In this document: positions 6,751 to 12,396 of the stretch, in pieces | Numbering within the stretch: position 1 is the first letter of the stretch | Layout of the letters: every line of letters starts with the position of its first letter | From: Caryophanales bacterium | Lineage (GTDB): Bacteria > Bacillota_I > Bacilli_A > RF39 > UBA660 | DNA length: 13,123 nucleotides | Direction of reading: 5' to 3' | Assembly: GCA_016291995.1 (NCBI GenBank) | Contig: JAEEZV010000069.1 | Coordinates: 1 to 13,123, forward strand | The notes under the pieces: generated by a model | Told to the model about the DNA's origin: nothing | What the model saw: only the letters and a program-made list of their open reading frames with translations | The model's database searches: none | Translations under genes and position numbers: made by a program

Positions 6751-6779
6751 TTGACTTAATATTATATTTATGATATAAT
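6751..6779 (+). promoter_or_regulatory. tmRNA promoter (sigma-A, extended -10)
   Basis: TTGACT (6751-6756), 17 nt, then TGATATAAT (6771-6779), a perfect extended -10. The expected start near 6786 leaves about 4 nt before the mature 5' end, to be removed by RNase P. It is the strongest promoter in the window by consensus, fitting an abundant RNA. Confidence 0.85.
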
Positions 6780-6789
6780 CTATTCACAC

Positions 6790-7136
6790 GGGGTCGTCTT
6801 GGCTTCGACAGGAATATGAGTCCTTATTTAGCAGGTCGAATGTCTACGTTACAGACACAAAACAATAACTGGAAACAGAAATAATTTAGCTGTTGCATAC
6901 GCTTAATTTAGCGGCACAGACTTCTCTACTACTTTTACTTACGAGTGGTAAAAGAAGTTAATAAAGTAAGTTATAGTATATTTAATTTCTATAGAATATA
7001 CCGAATACGATAGAATAATAAATATTATTTTTTGTTAATTAAGTAATATTTATGAGATTTAAAAATTAACTAAACCTGTAGAAAAATATCGTATGAGTAT
7101 TTTTGGACAGGGGTTCGATTCCCCTCGACTCCACCA
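6790..7136 (+). ncRNA. ssrA: Transfer-messenger RNA (tmRNA)
   Basis: tmRNA rescues stalled ribosomes by acting first as alanyl-tRNA and then as the mRNA for a degradation tag, together with SmpB (not in this window). The 5' end GGGGTCG (6790-6796) pairs with CGACTCC (7126-7132), followed by ACCA. The T arm has GGTTCGATTCC, and the 5' region has the typical GGCTTCGACAGG. The tag frame begins at GGA 6871 after ATAACT, the same arrangement as in B. subtilis, and stops at TAA 6904-6906. With the Ala supplied by the tRNA part, the tag reads AGNRNNLAVAYA. It is one-piece and about 347 nt long. The region 6907-7080 should contain pseudoknots; GGTAAAAGAAGTTAATAAAG and neighbouring hairpins are visible, but I did not fold them fully. 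Confidence 0.96.
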
Positions 7137-7146
7137 TTTTGATTTT

Positions 7147-7170
7147 AACTAGCAGTAATGTTAGTTTTTT
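7147..7170 (+). terminator. tmRNA terminator
   Basis: AACTAGC (7147-7153) pairs with GTTAGTT (7160-7166), one G-U pair, with a 6-nt loop and six T at 7165-7170. It is 10 nt after the CCA end. Confidence 0.65.
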
Positions 7171-7185
7171 ATTTATAAATAATAC

Positions 7186-7213
7186 TTGAAATATTGGTTA
7201 TTTATGCTACAAT
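7186..7213 (+). promoter_or_regulatory. Promoter of the 185-aa gene
   Basis: TTGAAA (7186-7191), 16 nt, and TGCTACAAT (7205-7213), an extended -10 with one mismatch in the hexamer. The start near 7220 gives a leader of about 32 nt with GGGAGG at 7240-7245. Confidence 0.65.
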
Positions 7214-7251
7214 ATATAGCACAAATGTTACTTAACGTAGGGAGGTAATCT

Positions 7252-7809
7252 ATGGAAATTAAAGAACTTAAAGAAAACGAACCATTAAAAATAGTAGAAG
7301 TCCTACTTCATATTAAAAGACCTGATTTTTCGTTTAAAGAAGGTGTAAATCCAGAATTATTTGAAGAGAAACAGATTCAAATGAGAGTTTTTACTGATGG
7401 AGAAATTGCAGGTGAAACTAAAGAAATATCTGAGAATATTAATGAATATTATATTGGTAACGCGAAATATAAATATAAAGTTGATACTTTAAAGACTAAA
7501 AATATCTTTTTTAAGAATCATAGTTATGTTATTACATATTTAATTGCCAATGAATGGGGAGAGTTTGGAAATGTTAGAGGATGGTTTAATATTGTTAAAG
7601 ATATTACAATTTATTTAGAAAATCCAAAAGATAAGAAAGCATTAAAAACTGCCAAAGAAGTAATTAGAGAAATTCAAAAAAGTAATGATAGTGTCGATTA
7701 TTCATCATTATATAAAATGGCCTTTTCACCAAGAAGAGGACTTGAACAGTTTGAAAGTAAAAGAATATCAAAAAATATTTATTCTTTAAAGAGAAAAAAT
7801 AAGAGATAG
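7252..7809 (+). CDS. Hypothetical protein (185 aa)
   Basis: I do not recognise this family. GGGAGG ends 6 nt before the ATG, an excellent ribosome binding site, and the gene has its own promoter and terminator, so it is certainly real and probably well expressed. The protein has no Cys, no signal peptide and no membrane segment. Residues 1-120 appear as alternating beta strands with charged turns (for example IVEVLLHIKRPDFSF, QIQMRVFTDG, YKYKVDTLKTKNIFF), ending in an aromatic patch with NEWGEFGNVRGWFNI (100-114). Residues 125-147 are one helix. The tail from 160 is very basic (PRRG, KRIS, LKRKNKR) and could bind nucleic acid or the membrane. It follows ssrA and precedes another unknown gene, but each has its own promoter, so context gives little about function. 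Confidence 0.85.
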   Translation: MEIKELKENEPLKIVEVLLHIKRPDFSFKEGVNPELFEEKQIQMRVFTDGEIAGETKEISENINEYYIGNAKYKYKVDTLKTKNIFFKNHSYVITYLIANEWGEFGNVRGWFNIVKDITIYLENPKDKKALKTAKEVIREIQKSNDSVDYSSLYKMAFSPRRGLEQFESKRISKNIYSLKRKNKR

Positions 7810-7828
7810 AATACTATCTCTTTTTTAA
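7801..7828 (+). terminator. Terminator of the 185-aa gene containing its stop codon
   Basis: AAGAGATAG (7801-7809) pairs with CTATCTCTT (7814-7822) over an AATA loop, followed by T to 7826. The stop TAG is the last three bases of the 5' arm. Confidence 0.85.
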
Positions 7829-7849
7829 TATATTACAATACATTTTTAC

Positions 7850-7878
7850 TTGACATACGAACAATAGTGTGTTAGTAT
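7850..7878 (+). promoter_or_regulatory. Promoter of the 296-aa gene
   Basis: A perfect TTGACA (7850-7855), 17 nt, and TAGTAT (7873-7878) preceded by TGT (7870-7872), an extended -10. The start near 7885 leaves a leader of about 20 nt with AAGGGGG. Confidence 0.65.
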
Positions 7879-7905
7879 ATTAACTTGCCTGAAGGGGGTA
7901 ATAAA

Positions 7906-8796
7906 ATGATTATTCAATATGATAGAATATTCTTAGATGATTTAAAAATGTGTCTAAGTAATGAAAAAATGGAAGAAATTAGAAGTTATTCTATGGGAGC
8001 AAGAAAACGTGTCGATGCAATGTATCCAAAAGCATCTATTGCTGTTAAATTTCGTAAAGGTATCGAATTTGCATATTTAGCACATGTTAATCAAGATAAA
8101 AGTGATTTAGAAAAAGCTCTTATTGCATCTAACTTTGGATTAACTAATGAAAGATTTGCAGAAATGTTAAAGGATAGTAAATTTGATAGAGAATATTTTG
8201 AAACATATTTAAAACTATTAAAATATACGAAAGCGAGACTAGCACAAGGTGTAGAATTAAATGAAAAAGATACACGTATTAAGAATAAGGTTGAACTTGA
8301 GACTAAAAGACTTGTAAATTATTTTTCTAAAATTAATGGTTTAGCTAGTCCAGAAGTAATTATTAATAAAATTAATGAGATTCTTTCATATCAACCAGAA
8401 TTATTGAGAGGTAAAGTTGAAACTATTATGATTAATAATAATGGTGAATTAAAGAAAGATTTTGCAAATTTTGAAAATATTGAATGTGTATATTACCATA
8501 CTAATAAAGATGATAATTATGAAAGTGTAAATTTATATTGTGTATGTGATGGCGATACTATTTCTACAGCAATTGATTTACCAAAATTAGCTGAAGTATA
8601 TGAAAAATTAGTAGCTTTATTTGGTGAAAAAGGAATTGCATTTAATAGTAGTACATTAACAATAGCTGGATATGAAAAGCTTATTAATGAAAGACCTGAA
8701 TTAAATGCATATAATAATAATGTTATATATTTAAGAAATAAAAGTAATTTCTTAATTAAAAGTAAAGTAAGAAGTAAAAATAATAAAAAGGCATAA
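7906..8796 (+). CDS. Hypothetical protein (296 aa)
   Basis: I do not recognise this family. ATG 7906 is chosen over TTG 7885 because AAGGGGG (7892-7898) lies 7 nt upstream of it and the predicted start of transcription is near 7885. The product is soluble, with no signal or membrane segment. Residues about 1-165 look all-helical with many charged residues (for example MEEIRSYSMGARKRVDAM, EKALIASNFGLTNERFAEML, KNKVELETKRLVNYFSKI). Residues about 168-265 look alpha/beta and contain the only close Cys pair, YCVCDGD at 211-217. The tail is Lys-rich (KSKVRSKNNKKA). A helical N-terminal half with repeated AL...SNFGLT-like helices could suggest a nucleic-acid or protein-binding scaffold, but that is only a guess. 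The gene has its own promoter and terminator, between another unknown gene and the PAP2 phosphatase. Confidence 0.85.
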   Translation: MIIQYDRIFLDDLKMCLSNEKMEEIRSYSMGARKRVDAMYPKASIAVKFRKGIEFAYLAHVNQDKSDLEKALIASNFGLTNERFAEMLKDSKFDREYFETYLKLLKYTKARLAQGVELNEKDTRIKNKVELETKRLVNYFSKINGLASPEVIINKINEILSYQPELLRGKVETIMINNNGELKKDFANFENIECVYYHTNKDDNYESVNLYCVCDGDTISTAIDLPKLAEVYEKLVALFGEKGIAFNSSTLTIAGYEKLINERPELNAYNNNVIYLRNKSNFLIKSKVRSKNNKKA

Positions 8797-8813
8797 AATT
8801 ATGTCTTTTTTTT
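8785..8813 (+). terminator. Terminator of the 296-aa gene containing its stop codon
   Basis: AAAAAGGCATAA (8785-8796) pairs with TTATGTCTTTTT (8799-8810), one G-U pair, with the innermost pairs probably open to form the loop. It runs into a T tract to 8813. The stop TAA is 8794-8796. Confidence 0.8.
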
Positions 8814-8824
8814 ATAAAATAATG

Positions 8825-8830
8825 TATAAT
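8825..8830 (+). promoter_or_regulatory. Putative -10 box of the PAP2-tmcAL operon
   Basis: A perfect TATAAT, in the same ATGTATAAT setting as the recU -10. No convincing -35 is visible because that region is the T tract of the preceding terminator. The start near 8837 gives a leader of about 20 nt with AAAGGAG at 8845-8851. Confidence 0.5.
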
Positions 8831-8856
8831 GATATTACACGAAAAAAGGAGATATT

Positions 8857-9465
8857 ATGAAAAAATCTTATAAAATCATTTTAATTACAAATATTATATT
8901 ATTTATTATATTATCATTATTAGTACTATTTAAGGTAACTGAACCATTAGATTCACTAATAGCATCTTTTGCTATTGGTATGCGTAATGATCACTTAACG
9001 AATATCGTTACAATAATTACTAATATAGGAGGGGCTTACTCTTTGATACTTATTACTACCCTACTTTTAATATTTATTAAGAATAAAAAGGTTCCACTTA
9101 GTATTCTTATTAATTTAGTATGTGTATTTTTAACTAGTCAGTTATTTAAACTATTCTTTCATAGGCCAAGACCTGATGGTGTATTCTTAGTTAATGCTGG
9201 TGGATTTGGTTATCCATCAGGACATGCAATGGTTAGTACTGCTTATTTTGCATTTTTGATATATTTAATCATGAATAATGTTAAAGATAAGTTTATGAGA
9301 ATACTTTTAACTATTATATTATCTATTCTAACGGTTTTAATATCATTGAGTAGAATATATTTAGGAGTTCATTATTTTACCGATATAGTTGGTGCTGTTT
9401 TATTAGCAATAGCTTATTTAACGATATTTATTACTATTATAGGAAATAAAAAGAAGGCTAAATAA
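8857..9465 (+). CDS. PAP2-family membrane phosphatase (lipid phosphatase, possibly undecaprenyl-pyrophosphatase)
   Basis: The 202-aa protein belongs to the type 2 phosphatidic acid phosphatase family, which hydrolyses lipid phosphates at the membrane. All three signature motifs are intact: K98-x6-R105-P106 (KLFFHRPRP), the PSGH motif at 120-123, and S165-R166-x5-H172-x3-D176. Six hydrophobic segments are visible (about 8-26, 30-42, 57-75, 79-97, 126-141 and 147-194 containing two). In Bacillota such proteins include undecaprenyl-pyrophosphate phosphatases (BcrC type) and PgpB-like enzymes; with PBP, VanY and Fem genes nearby a role in undecaprenyl recycling is plausible, but substrate cannot be read from sequence. 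An AAAGGAG ribosome binding site ends 5 nt before the ATG. The stop overlaps the next ATG (TAATG), so it is translationally coupled to tmcAL. Confidence 0.9.
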   Translation: MKKSYKIILITNIILFIILSLLVLFKVTEPLDSLIASFAIGMRNDHLTNIVTIITNIGGAYSLILITTLLLIFIKNKKVPLSILINLVCVFLTSQLFKLFFHRPRPDGVFLVNAGGFGYPSGHAMVSTAYFAFLIYLIMNNVKDKFMRILLTIILSILTVLISLSRIYLGVHYFTDIVGAVLLAIAYLTIFITIIGNKKKAK

Positions 9466-10598
9466 TGAAGATAATTGGTGTAATAGCTGAATATAATCCT
9501 TTTCATTTAGGACATAAATATCAGATTGATAAGATTAAAGAATTATATCCAGATTCTATTATCATAGCAATAGTTAGTACTAATTTTACGGAACGTGGAG
9601 AAATATCTATACTAAACAAATGGGATAAAGCAGAGATATGTTTAGATAATAATATTGATATCGTCGTTGAGTTACCTACTTTATATGCTACACAAGCATC
9701 TGATATGTTTGCATATGGTAGTATTAATATATTAAATAATTTGGGAATAGATACACTTATATTTGGTAGTGAATCAGATAATGTTTCAGATTTAGAATTA
9801 CTGGCTGATACGCAACTACATAATAGTAAATATGATAAGTTGGTTAAGATGTATCTAGATAAAGGGATTAACTATCCTACAGCAATGAGTAAGGCTTTAT
9901 ATGATTTAACTAATAAAATGATTAGCGAACCTAATGATTTACTTGCACTATCTTATATTAAAGAAATTAAAAGAAATAATTATAATATCGAACCAATATC
10001 TATTAAAAGAACTAATGATTATCATAGTAAAGATATTAATAACGAGATACTTCCGGCTAGTTTAATTAGAGAATTATATAGAAATAATAAAGATATTAGT
10101 AAATATGTCCCTAAAAGTACCCAAAAATGCCTAAATAAGCCTATTAATGATAATGATATATACAATTACCTACTTTATATAATTACGCTATATAGCGAAA
10201 ATTTAGGGGATTATTTAACGGTAGATGAAGGTATTCATAATAGAATAATTAAAAGTATAAGAAATTCTCATGATTTAGATGAATTAATTAATAAGATTAA
10301 GACTAAAAGATATACTTATAATAAGATTAAAAGAATGTTAATTCACATTTTACTAGGTATTAAAAAAGAAGATAATAATTATGATACTTATCTTCGTATT
10401 ATGGGTTTTAATAAAAGAGGAAGAAAATATTTAAATAGTATTAAGAAAAATATGGGAATACCTGTATTTGATGGATATAAACCTAATGTATCAAATGTTT
10501 TAGATATTGAATTTAAATCGACATGTGTATATGCATTAATTACTAATAATAAAGATCTAATAGAGAGAGAATATAAATATAAGCCTATTATTAAATAG
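9465..10598 (+). CDS. tmcAL: tRNA(Met) cytidine acetate ligase (TmcAL, YlbM/DUF795 family)
   Basis: TmcAL uses ATP and acetate to form N4-acetylcytidine at the wobble position of elongator tRNA-Met, which prevents misreading of AUA as Met. The 377-aa protein shows the nucleotidyltransferase-like start GVIAEYNPFHLGH (residues 5-17), with the HxGH-type signature at 14-17, then STNFTERGE near 38-46, NKWDKAE, IVVELPTLYATQASDMFAYGSI (66-87), FGSESD, and EPNDLLALSYIK (about 155-166), followed by IKRTNDYHS and PASLIREL. These match the known YlbM order. It is slightly shorter than B. subtilis TmcAL (about 415 aa), mostly in the C-terminal half. Its ATG shares one base with the PAP2 stop. It ends in a terminator shared with the convergent 139-aa gene. 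The pairing with PAP2 is probably just operon economy. Confidence 0.93.
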   Translation: MKIIGVIAEYNPFHLGHKYQIDKIKELYPDSIIIAIVSTNFTERGEISILNKWDKAEICLDNNIDIVVELPTLYATQASDMFAYGSINILNNLGIDTLIFGSESDNVSDLELLADTQLHNSKYDKLVKMYLDKGINYPTAMSKALYDLTNKMISEPNDLLALSYIKEIKRNNYNIEPISIKRTNDYHSKDINNEILPASLIRELYRNNKDISKYVPKSTQKCLNKPINDNDIYNYLLYIITLYSENLGDYLTVDEGIHNRIIKSIRNSHDLDELINKIKTKRYTYNKIKRMLIHILLGIKKEDNNYDTYLRIMGFNKRGRKYLNSIKKNMGIPVFDGYKPNVSNVLDIEFKSTCVYALITNNKDLIEREYKYKPIIK

Positions 10599-10608
10599 GC
10601 TTTTTTAT
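10581..10608. terminator. Bidirectional terminator shared by tmcAL and the 139-aa gene
   Basis: AAGCCTATT (10581-10589) pairs with AATAGGCTT (10594-10602) over an ATTA loop; on the plus strand T6 follows. The tmcAL stop TAG (10596-10598) is in the 3' arm and the TAA of the convergent gene (10591-10593) is in the loop. The minus-strand tail is A/T-mixed and weaker. Confidence 0.85.
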
Positions 10609-11010
10609 TATATCTAATAGAGGGGTTAATAGTTCTTTTGGTAAGATGTTCTTAGCATATCCATTCATTTCTTCATCTTTTAATTTAAAGATATAAGCAA
10701 ACTTTAAGATTAATTTATTAGTCTTATTAATCGTTCTTATATATATTTCAGTTATATATACATTAGTACGATATTCTCTTACAATAATTCCTAAAGTATT
10801 TTTAAAATCAAATATATATCTATTAAATCTATTATCATTTATATTATCATAAATATCCATTACTACCCTATCATCATCTTCATATAATCGAACTAAATAA
10901 TTATCTTTTTTAATATCTTTATATCCAAAAAATATTTTTAAGAGTTTTATTAGTTTATTTTTATTATTTAATGATCTTAGATAGGCAGCCATTATCTCTT
11001 TGCCACACAT
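10591..11010 (-). CDS. Hypothetical protein (139 aa)
   Basis: I do not recognise this family. The ATG at 11010 is preceded by GGTGATTAT, the same start context as vanY; a second ATG seven codons in (MAAYLRSL) has no better signal. The product is soluble and basic at its ends. Residues 8-30 form an amphipathic basic helix (YLRSLNNKNKLIKLLKIFFG). Residues 38-100 look like five or six beta strands (NYLVRLYEDDD, RVVMDIYD, RYIFDFKNT, LGIIVREYRTNVYITEIYIRT). Residues 100-139 are helical. This helix-sheet-helix order resembles a small alpha/beta fold, but I cannot assign one. It is convergent to tmcAL, shares its terminator, and is divergent from the Fem gene. Third-position A/T use is like the neighbours, so there is no sign of recent transfer. 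Confidence 0.75.
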   Translation of the reverse strand: MCGKEIMAAYLRSLNNKNKLIKLLKIFFGYKDIKKDNYLVRLYEDDDRVVMDIYDNINDNRFNRYIFDFKNTLGIIVREYRTNVYITEIYIRTINKTNKLILKFAYIFKLKDEEMNGYAKNILPKELLTPLLDIIKKPI

Positions 11011-11025
11011 ATAATCACCATATTT

Positions 11026-11034
11026 AAACTAACA
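11026..11034 (-). promoter_or_regulatory. Possible extended -10 of the 139-aa gene
   Basis: On the minus strand TGTTAGTTT has the TGn element but a poor hexamer; TTGTAT lies 17 nt upstream of the hexamer. The start of transcription would fall on the first G of GGTGATTAT-ATG. Confidence 0.3.
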
Positions 11035-11075
11035 TATTTTTGGGATATATACAAGTATATATTGCTGATATTACC

Positions 11076-11110
11076 AGAAGGTACCCTACTAATGTACCTT
11101 TTGCTTTATT
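11076..11110 (+). terminator. Orphan terminator-like hairpin upstream of the Fem gene
   Basis: AAGGTAC (11078-11084) pairs with GTACCTT (11094-11100), extendable by two pairs, with a 9-nt loop and a T-rich 3' flank (TTGCTTTATTTTT). No plus-strand gene lies directly upstream, so it could end a short unannotated RNA, stop antisense read-through, or act as an attenuator in a longer Fem leader. Confidence 0.45.
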
Positions 11111-11124
11111 TTTATGTAAATATG

Positions 11125-11133
11125 TGTTATAAT
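11125..11133 (+). promoter_or_regulatory. Extended -10 promoter of the Fem-type gene
   Basis: TGTTATAAT is a perfect TGnTATAAT extended -10. No -35 is needed or seen at the right distance. The start near 11140 leaves a leader of about 18 nt with a perfect AAGGAGG (11145-11151) 6 nt before the ATG. Confidence 0.65.
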
Positions 11134-11157
11134 AACAACTCTGGAAGGAGGAATAGT

Positions 11158-12384
11158 ATGAAAATAGTTAATTTAACACAGACACAATATAGAAACTATT
11201 CTAACGTTCATAGTAAAAGAAATTTTGGTCAGACTATTGAATATTCAATGTTAGCAAGAAACTTTGGCAAAAAGAAACTATTTTTAGGTTTACTTGATGA
11301 TAATGATAATGTACATGCAGCAGCATTACTAATTATTAATAATATATCACCAATGGTAAAAGAAGCTATTGCTCCGAATGGATTTTTAATAGATTATAAT
11401 GATTTTGATTTAGTCAGAATATTTACTGAAGAATTAAAATTATATTTAAAACGTGAAGGTGTTACTTACTTAATTACTAATCCAATGTATAAACAAAAGG
11501 TATATAATAAAAAGAATGTTGTTATCTTAGATAATGATAGAGTTACTAATAATTTAATTAGACTGGATTATAAATCTTTAGGATATACGAATGATTTTGA
11601 AAAATATGATATTATTATTGAAAGTAATGATAGTCTATTTGATATTTATAATGGTTTTAATAGAAATACTAAAAGAAATATTAAGGATGCTTTGAATATT
11701 GGAGTTAAATTAATTAAAGGTTCTCCCAAAGATATTAGTAAAGCTTATGAGATATTTAAGAAGAAAGTAAATAAGAATTTATCATATTATGAAAACTTAC
11801 AAAGAGTATATAATAGTAATGATAATCAAATGAATATTTTCTTTGCTACTTTGAATCCACATACTTATTTAGTTAAGTCTAAGGAATTATATGAAAAAGA
11901 AGCAGAAAAGAATGAAAAGATACATGAAAAGATTAGAAATAATCATGGTAAGGTAGATGAAAGATTATTAAATAAAAAGATTACATCAGATAGTACTTTA
12001 GAAAAATATAAGTTATTACTTAATCATGCAATATCATTAAATCAAGTATATAAAGATGATATTATTATCGGTACTAGTATTGTCATTAAGAATAATCATG
12101 AAGTATATTTTCTTATCGATGGATACAACGAAGAATATCGTACTATTCATTCAACTCATGTTCTTAAATGGGCTATTATTAAGAAGTATTTTAATGAAGG
12201 TTATAGGATATTTAATCTTGGTGAAATATACAATAGATATTATGAAAAAGGAAATAAATACGACGGAATATATAAATATAAGATAGGTTTTGGAGGTAAT
12301 ATTGTTGAATATCCAACAGAACTATTACTAGTTATTAATAAACCAGTATATGCTATCTATTCTAAATTAAAAAAGAAGAGTTAA
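11158..12384 (+). CDS. FemABX/MurM-type peptidoglycan bridge aminoacyltransferase
   Basis: Proteins of this family transfer amino acids from aminoacyl-tRNA to the Lys (or equivalent) side chain of lipid II, building the interpeptide branch. They act at the inner membrane face. The true start is ATG 11158 (408 aa), after a perfect AAGGAGG; the upstream extension to 11062 crosses a hairpin and the promoter. Two GNAT-like domains are visible (about 1-150 and 150-400). Residues about 240-290 form the charged coiled-coil arm typical of Fem proteins (SKELYEKEAEKNEKIHEKIR). Family hallmarks include FNRNTKRNIKDA (168-179), DGYNEEYR (321-328), and FNLGEIYN...YKIGFGGNIVEYP (352-386), the last being the conserved C-terminal Fem motif. 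The amino acid and tRNA used cannot be told from sequence. Confidence 0.93.
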   Translation: MKIVNLTQTQYRNYSNVHSKRNFGQTIEYSMLARNFGKKKLFLGLLDDNDNVHAAALLIINNISPMVKEAIAPNGFLIDYNDFDLVRIFTEELKLYLKREGVTYLITNPMYKQKVYNKKNVVILDNDRVTNNLIRLDYKSLGYTNDFEKYDIIIESNDSLFDIYNGFNRNTKRNIKDALNIGVKLIKGSPKDISKAYEIFKKKVNKNLSYYENLQRVYNSNDNQMNIFFATLNPHTYLVKSKELYEKEAEKNEKIHEKIRNNHGKVDERLLNKKITSDSTLEKYKLLLNHAISLNQVYKDDIIIGTSIVIKNNHEVYFLIDGYNEEYRTIHSTHVLKWAIIKKYFNEGYRIFNLGEIYNRYYEKGNKYDGIYKYKIGFGGNIVEYPTELLLVINKPVYAIYSKLKKKS

Positions 12385-12396
12385 TCTTCTTTTTTT
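12369..12396. terminator. Bidirectional terminator shared by the Fem gene and the nucleoside kinase
   Basis: AAAAAGAAGA (12370-12379) pairs with TCTTCTTTTT (12385-12394) over GTTAA, plus one outer A-T pair. The Fem stop TAA (12382-12384) is the end of the loop. The convergent kinase stop (12395-12397) touches the base of the stem. T tracts exist on both strands. Confidence 0.85.

Noticed and set aside
7885..7905. TTG start for the 296-aa gene
   Set aside because: The stretch contains the AAGGGGG ribosome site of ATG 7906 and begins at the predicted transcript start.
11062..11157. Longer N-terminus for the Fem-type protein
   Set aside because: It would read through a hairpin, an extended -10 promoter and a perfect AAGGAGG; the family homology starts at ATG 11158.
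11011..11157. T-box or other riboswitch ahead of the tRNA-dependent Fem gene
   Set aside because: No conserved T-box sequence (AGGGTGG-N-ACCGCG type) and the promoter-to-start leader is too short.
2663..12384. Functional link between tRNA-Ser(GCU) and the Fem aminoacyltransferase (Ser-adding MurM type)
   Set aside because: The genes are over 8 kb apart with separate promoters, and amino acid specificity cannot be read from sequence.
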